NCBI RefSeq assembly: GCF_020169515.1
Contig: NZ_JAHMHW010000006.1
Location: forward strand, 1 to 64,000
Length of the DNA: 64,000 nt
From: Paenibacillus vietnamensis
GTDB taxonomy: Bacteria > Bacillota > Bacilli > Paenibacillales > Paenibacillaceae
Direction: 5' to 3'
Shown here: piece by piece, positions 62,756 to 64,000 of the stretch
Numbering within the stretch: the stretch's first letter is position 1
Layout: each line of letters begins with the position of its first letter
Notes under the pieces: generated by a model
What the model saw: only the letters and a program-made list of their open reading frames with translations
Database searches by the model: none
What the model was told of the DNA's origin: nothing
Position numbers and translations under genes: made by a program

Positions 62756-63100
62756 TCACCAGGGCTCTGATTCCGTTTCCTCCTCCGGATGTTTCCCGAC
62801 GCCGTTTAACAGATCCGTTCCGTGGAACTCCTCTTCAGGAGCGGCTGCGTCCACCTCGCTGTTCGCAGAAAGATCGTCGGCATCGGGAACGTCCTCGAGC
62901 TCCCCTTCCGCCCAGCCTTCATTGCGAAGCCGGGTTTCCTCCGCGTCTGCAGAAGGATACTTCTCCAGCAGCAGATCATCCGCCTCCTGCACCGCGCCTT
63001 CTGCCGTTTCTTCCGTAAATAAACCGAATTTCGGATCAATGTCTTTCTCCGTTGCCAGACTGCGGATTTCCCGCTTTTCATTTTCGAATTCGTTTGCCAT
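62756..63100 (-). CDS. Small acidic protein of unknown function
   Basis: A 114-residue, very acidic hydrophilic protein (over a quarter Glu and Asp), without membrane segments or cysteines. It is probably partly disordered, and no family is recognised. AAGGGGAGGC lies before the ATG. It has its own terminator, and the gap to the PP2C gene is about 200 bases. Confidence 0.6.
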   Translation of the reverse strand: MANEFENEKREIRSLATEKDIDPKFGLFTEETAEGAVQEADDLLLEKYPSADAEETRLRNEGWAEGELEDVPDADDLSANSEVDAAAPEEEFHGTDLLNGVGKHPEEETESEPW

Positions 63101-63312
63101 AGTCTTTGCCTCCCCTTGCGTATATGCCTCTACCCTATATTACCCAACAACCGTGCCGGTCTAACCAATCCGGTCATGCGGCACCCGATCCGGACCGGGC
63201 CGCGGCCGAGCGTTTCCCTGCAAGGGCTTGTCCTCACGAAAAGAACAAACAGCCGCCGCCATCCTTCTGGACGGGGCAGCCGCTAGGCTGCTGCCGGTAC
63301 ATACTCCGGCCG

Positions 63313-64000
63313 TTATTCATATGCCAAAATCGCAACGGTGGCGTTGTCCTGATGCTTCCTGCCAATGCTAATGACATGCTCGACCAGGAATTCCGCCGCA
63401 AGCTGCGGCTCCAGGCGGACCGCCTCCTTCAGCAGCGGCTCGGACAGCTCTTCGTATAAGCCGTCGCTGCACAGCAGCACCCAATCTCCCGGCTGCAAAA
63501 GCAAAGGCTCCTTATTCGCCTCCAGCTCCTCCAGCTCCGGCAGGCCGAGATAACTCGTCAGAAGATGGCGGTCGGGATGAGACATCGCTTCCTCGAAGGT
63601 TATTTCCCCGGCCTGCACCCGCTCGAACAGACGATTCGCGTACACATGGTCCTTCGTCAGCCGATGCAGCTCGCCTTCGCGAAGCAGATAGATACGGCTG
63701 TCACCCGCCGAAACATAATACAGCTCGTTGCCTTTTACGACGGCGGCGACGAGCGTCGTCCCGACCTTCCATTCCAAGCCGCTGCGCCCGGCCATCCGGA
63801 ACACCTCGCCGGTAGCCGCCTGAATCGCCCGCTCCAATGCCGCCGGGACAGTCTCCTTGGCGTGCCTGCCCTCATATTCGCGGATCATCGCTTCCACCGC
63901 GAGCAGCCCGGCCTCCCTGCCCATTTCGAAGCCGCCCATGCCGTCCGCGAGAACGGCCAGCGCTCCGCAGCATGCAGCCGACTCCGGGTCGTCCATGGCA
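63313..64000 (-). CDS. PP2C-type Ser/Thr phosphatase, start beyond the window
   Basis: At least 229 residues of a metal-dependent phosphatase. It has LADGMGGFEMG, GTTLVAAVV, SAGDSRIYLL, LLCSDGLYE and DNATVAILAYE in family order. The usual first block with RxxNEDA is missing and the frame is still open at base 64000, so the N-terminus lies outside. In Firmicutes such phosphatases (PrpC/Stp type) oppose PASTA-type kinases. Confidence 0.88.
   Translation of the reverse strand, partial: AMDDPESAACCGALAVLADGMGGFEMGREAGLLAVEAMIREYEGRHAKETVPAALERAIQAATGEVFRMAGRSGLEWKVGTTLVAAVVKGNELYYVSAGDSRIYLLREGELHRLTKDHVYANRLFERVQAGEITFEEAMSHPDRHLLTSYLGLPELEELEANKEPLLLQPGDWVLLCSDGLYEELSEPLLKEAVRLEPQLAAEFLVEHVISIGRKHQDNATVAILAYE

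Noticed and set aside
63278..63293. GCAGCC/GGCTGC hairpin before the PP2C stop
   Set aside because: Short stem with no T-run in either direction; not supported as a terminator.

Overview
The window reads as chromosomal DNA of a spore-forming, fairly GC-rich Firmicute, most likely Paenibacillus or a close relative. The grounds are Bacillus-type Shine-Dalgarno sites, spore-coat genes around an alcohol dehydrogenase, LtaS, PerR/KatA, a comQXPA-type locus, a BmrCD-type ABC pair and many short single-domain regulators. The taxonomic call is inference. No rRNA, tRNA, insertion sequence, prophage or CRISPR array was seen.

Layout. 1-6000: a small ORF, a Ser/Thr kinase-like gene, a TetR-SMR-SMR efflux operon with promoter and operator, and a five-gene operon (GNAT, PPP phosphatase, VanZ-like, hisC, membrane protein). 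6466-8963: mobA and glnS. 9205-17064: the most interesting block. An ABC exporter and a secreted protein are divergent from a complete comQ-comX-comP-comA quorum-sensing locus. The 59-residue ComX-like pheromone gene is short and easily missed. 17092-22579: NSS symporter, peroxidase with an OhrR-like operator, DUF2252, CcdC. 22717-24349: wreckage of a YesMN-type two-component/sugar-binding-protein locus. 24788-28515: katA and perR, with shared PerR-box candidates and a tandem repeat array between them. 28831-29210: an orphan promoter-to-terminator transcription unit, a possible ncRNA. 29221-38027: cardiolipin synthase, dNTPase-like protein, DUF1540, VanY-type peptidase, LtaS, and a Bcp/VOC/asparaginase operon. 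38154-40198: a Fur-box-linked ferric reductase/ApbE operon. 40219-43207: PadR and the spore-coat/ADH operon. 43299-46962: MarR-MMPL exporter. 47195-48931: small flavoprotein and secreted repeat protein. 49502-53575: BmrCD-like ABC exporter behind a leader peptide and two terminators. 53741-55061: hmp with an FNR box. 55120-64000: FGE-like enzyme, ChrA pair, ROK, Crp-type regulator, membrane protein, Cas4-like/DinG-type helicase, acidic protein and a PP2C phosphatase cut by the window end.

Two families of dispersed intergenic repeats, five copies each, are scattered through the whole window. Family A is about 140 bp with terminal inverted repeats. Family B is about 100-146 bp and starts CAAGCG and ends in a hairpin. 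In both, the paired arms change together between copies, which points to selection on a hairpin in RNA or DNA. A roughly 220-bp direct duplication follows the peroxidase gene.

Common themes are peroxide, nitrosative and antibiotic stress defence (katA/perR, gpx, bcp, hmp, BmrCD, MMPL, SMR) and envelope upkeep (LtaS, Cls, VanY, VanZ-like). Protein functions rest on motif reading without database searches; operators, promoters and hairpins were read by eye.
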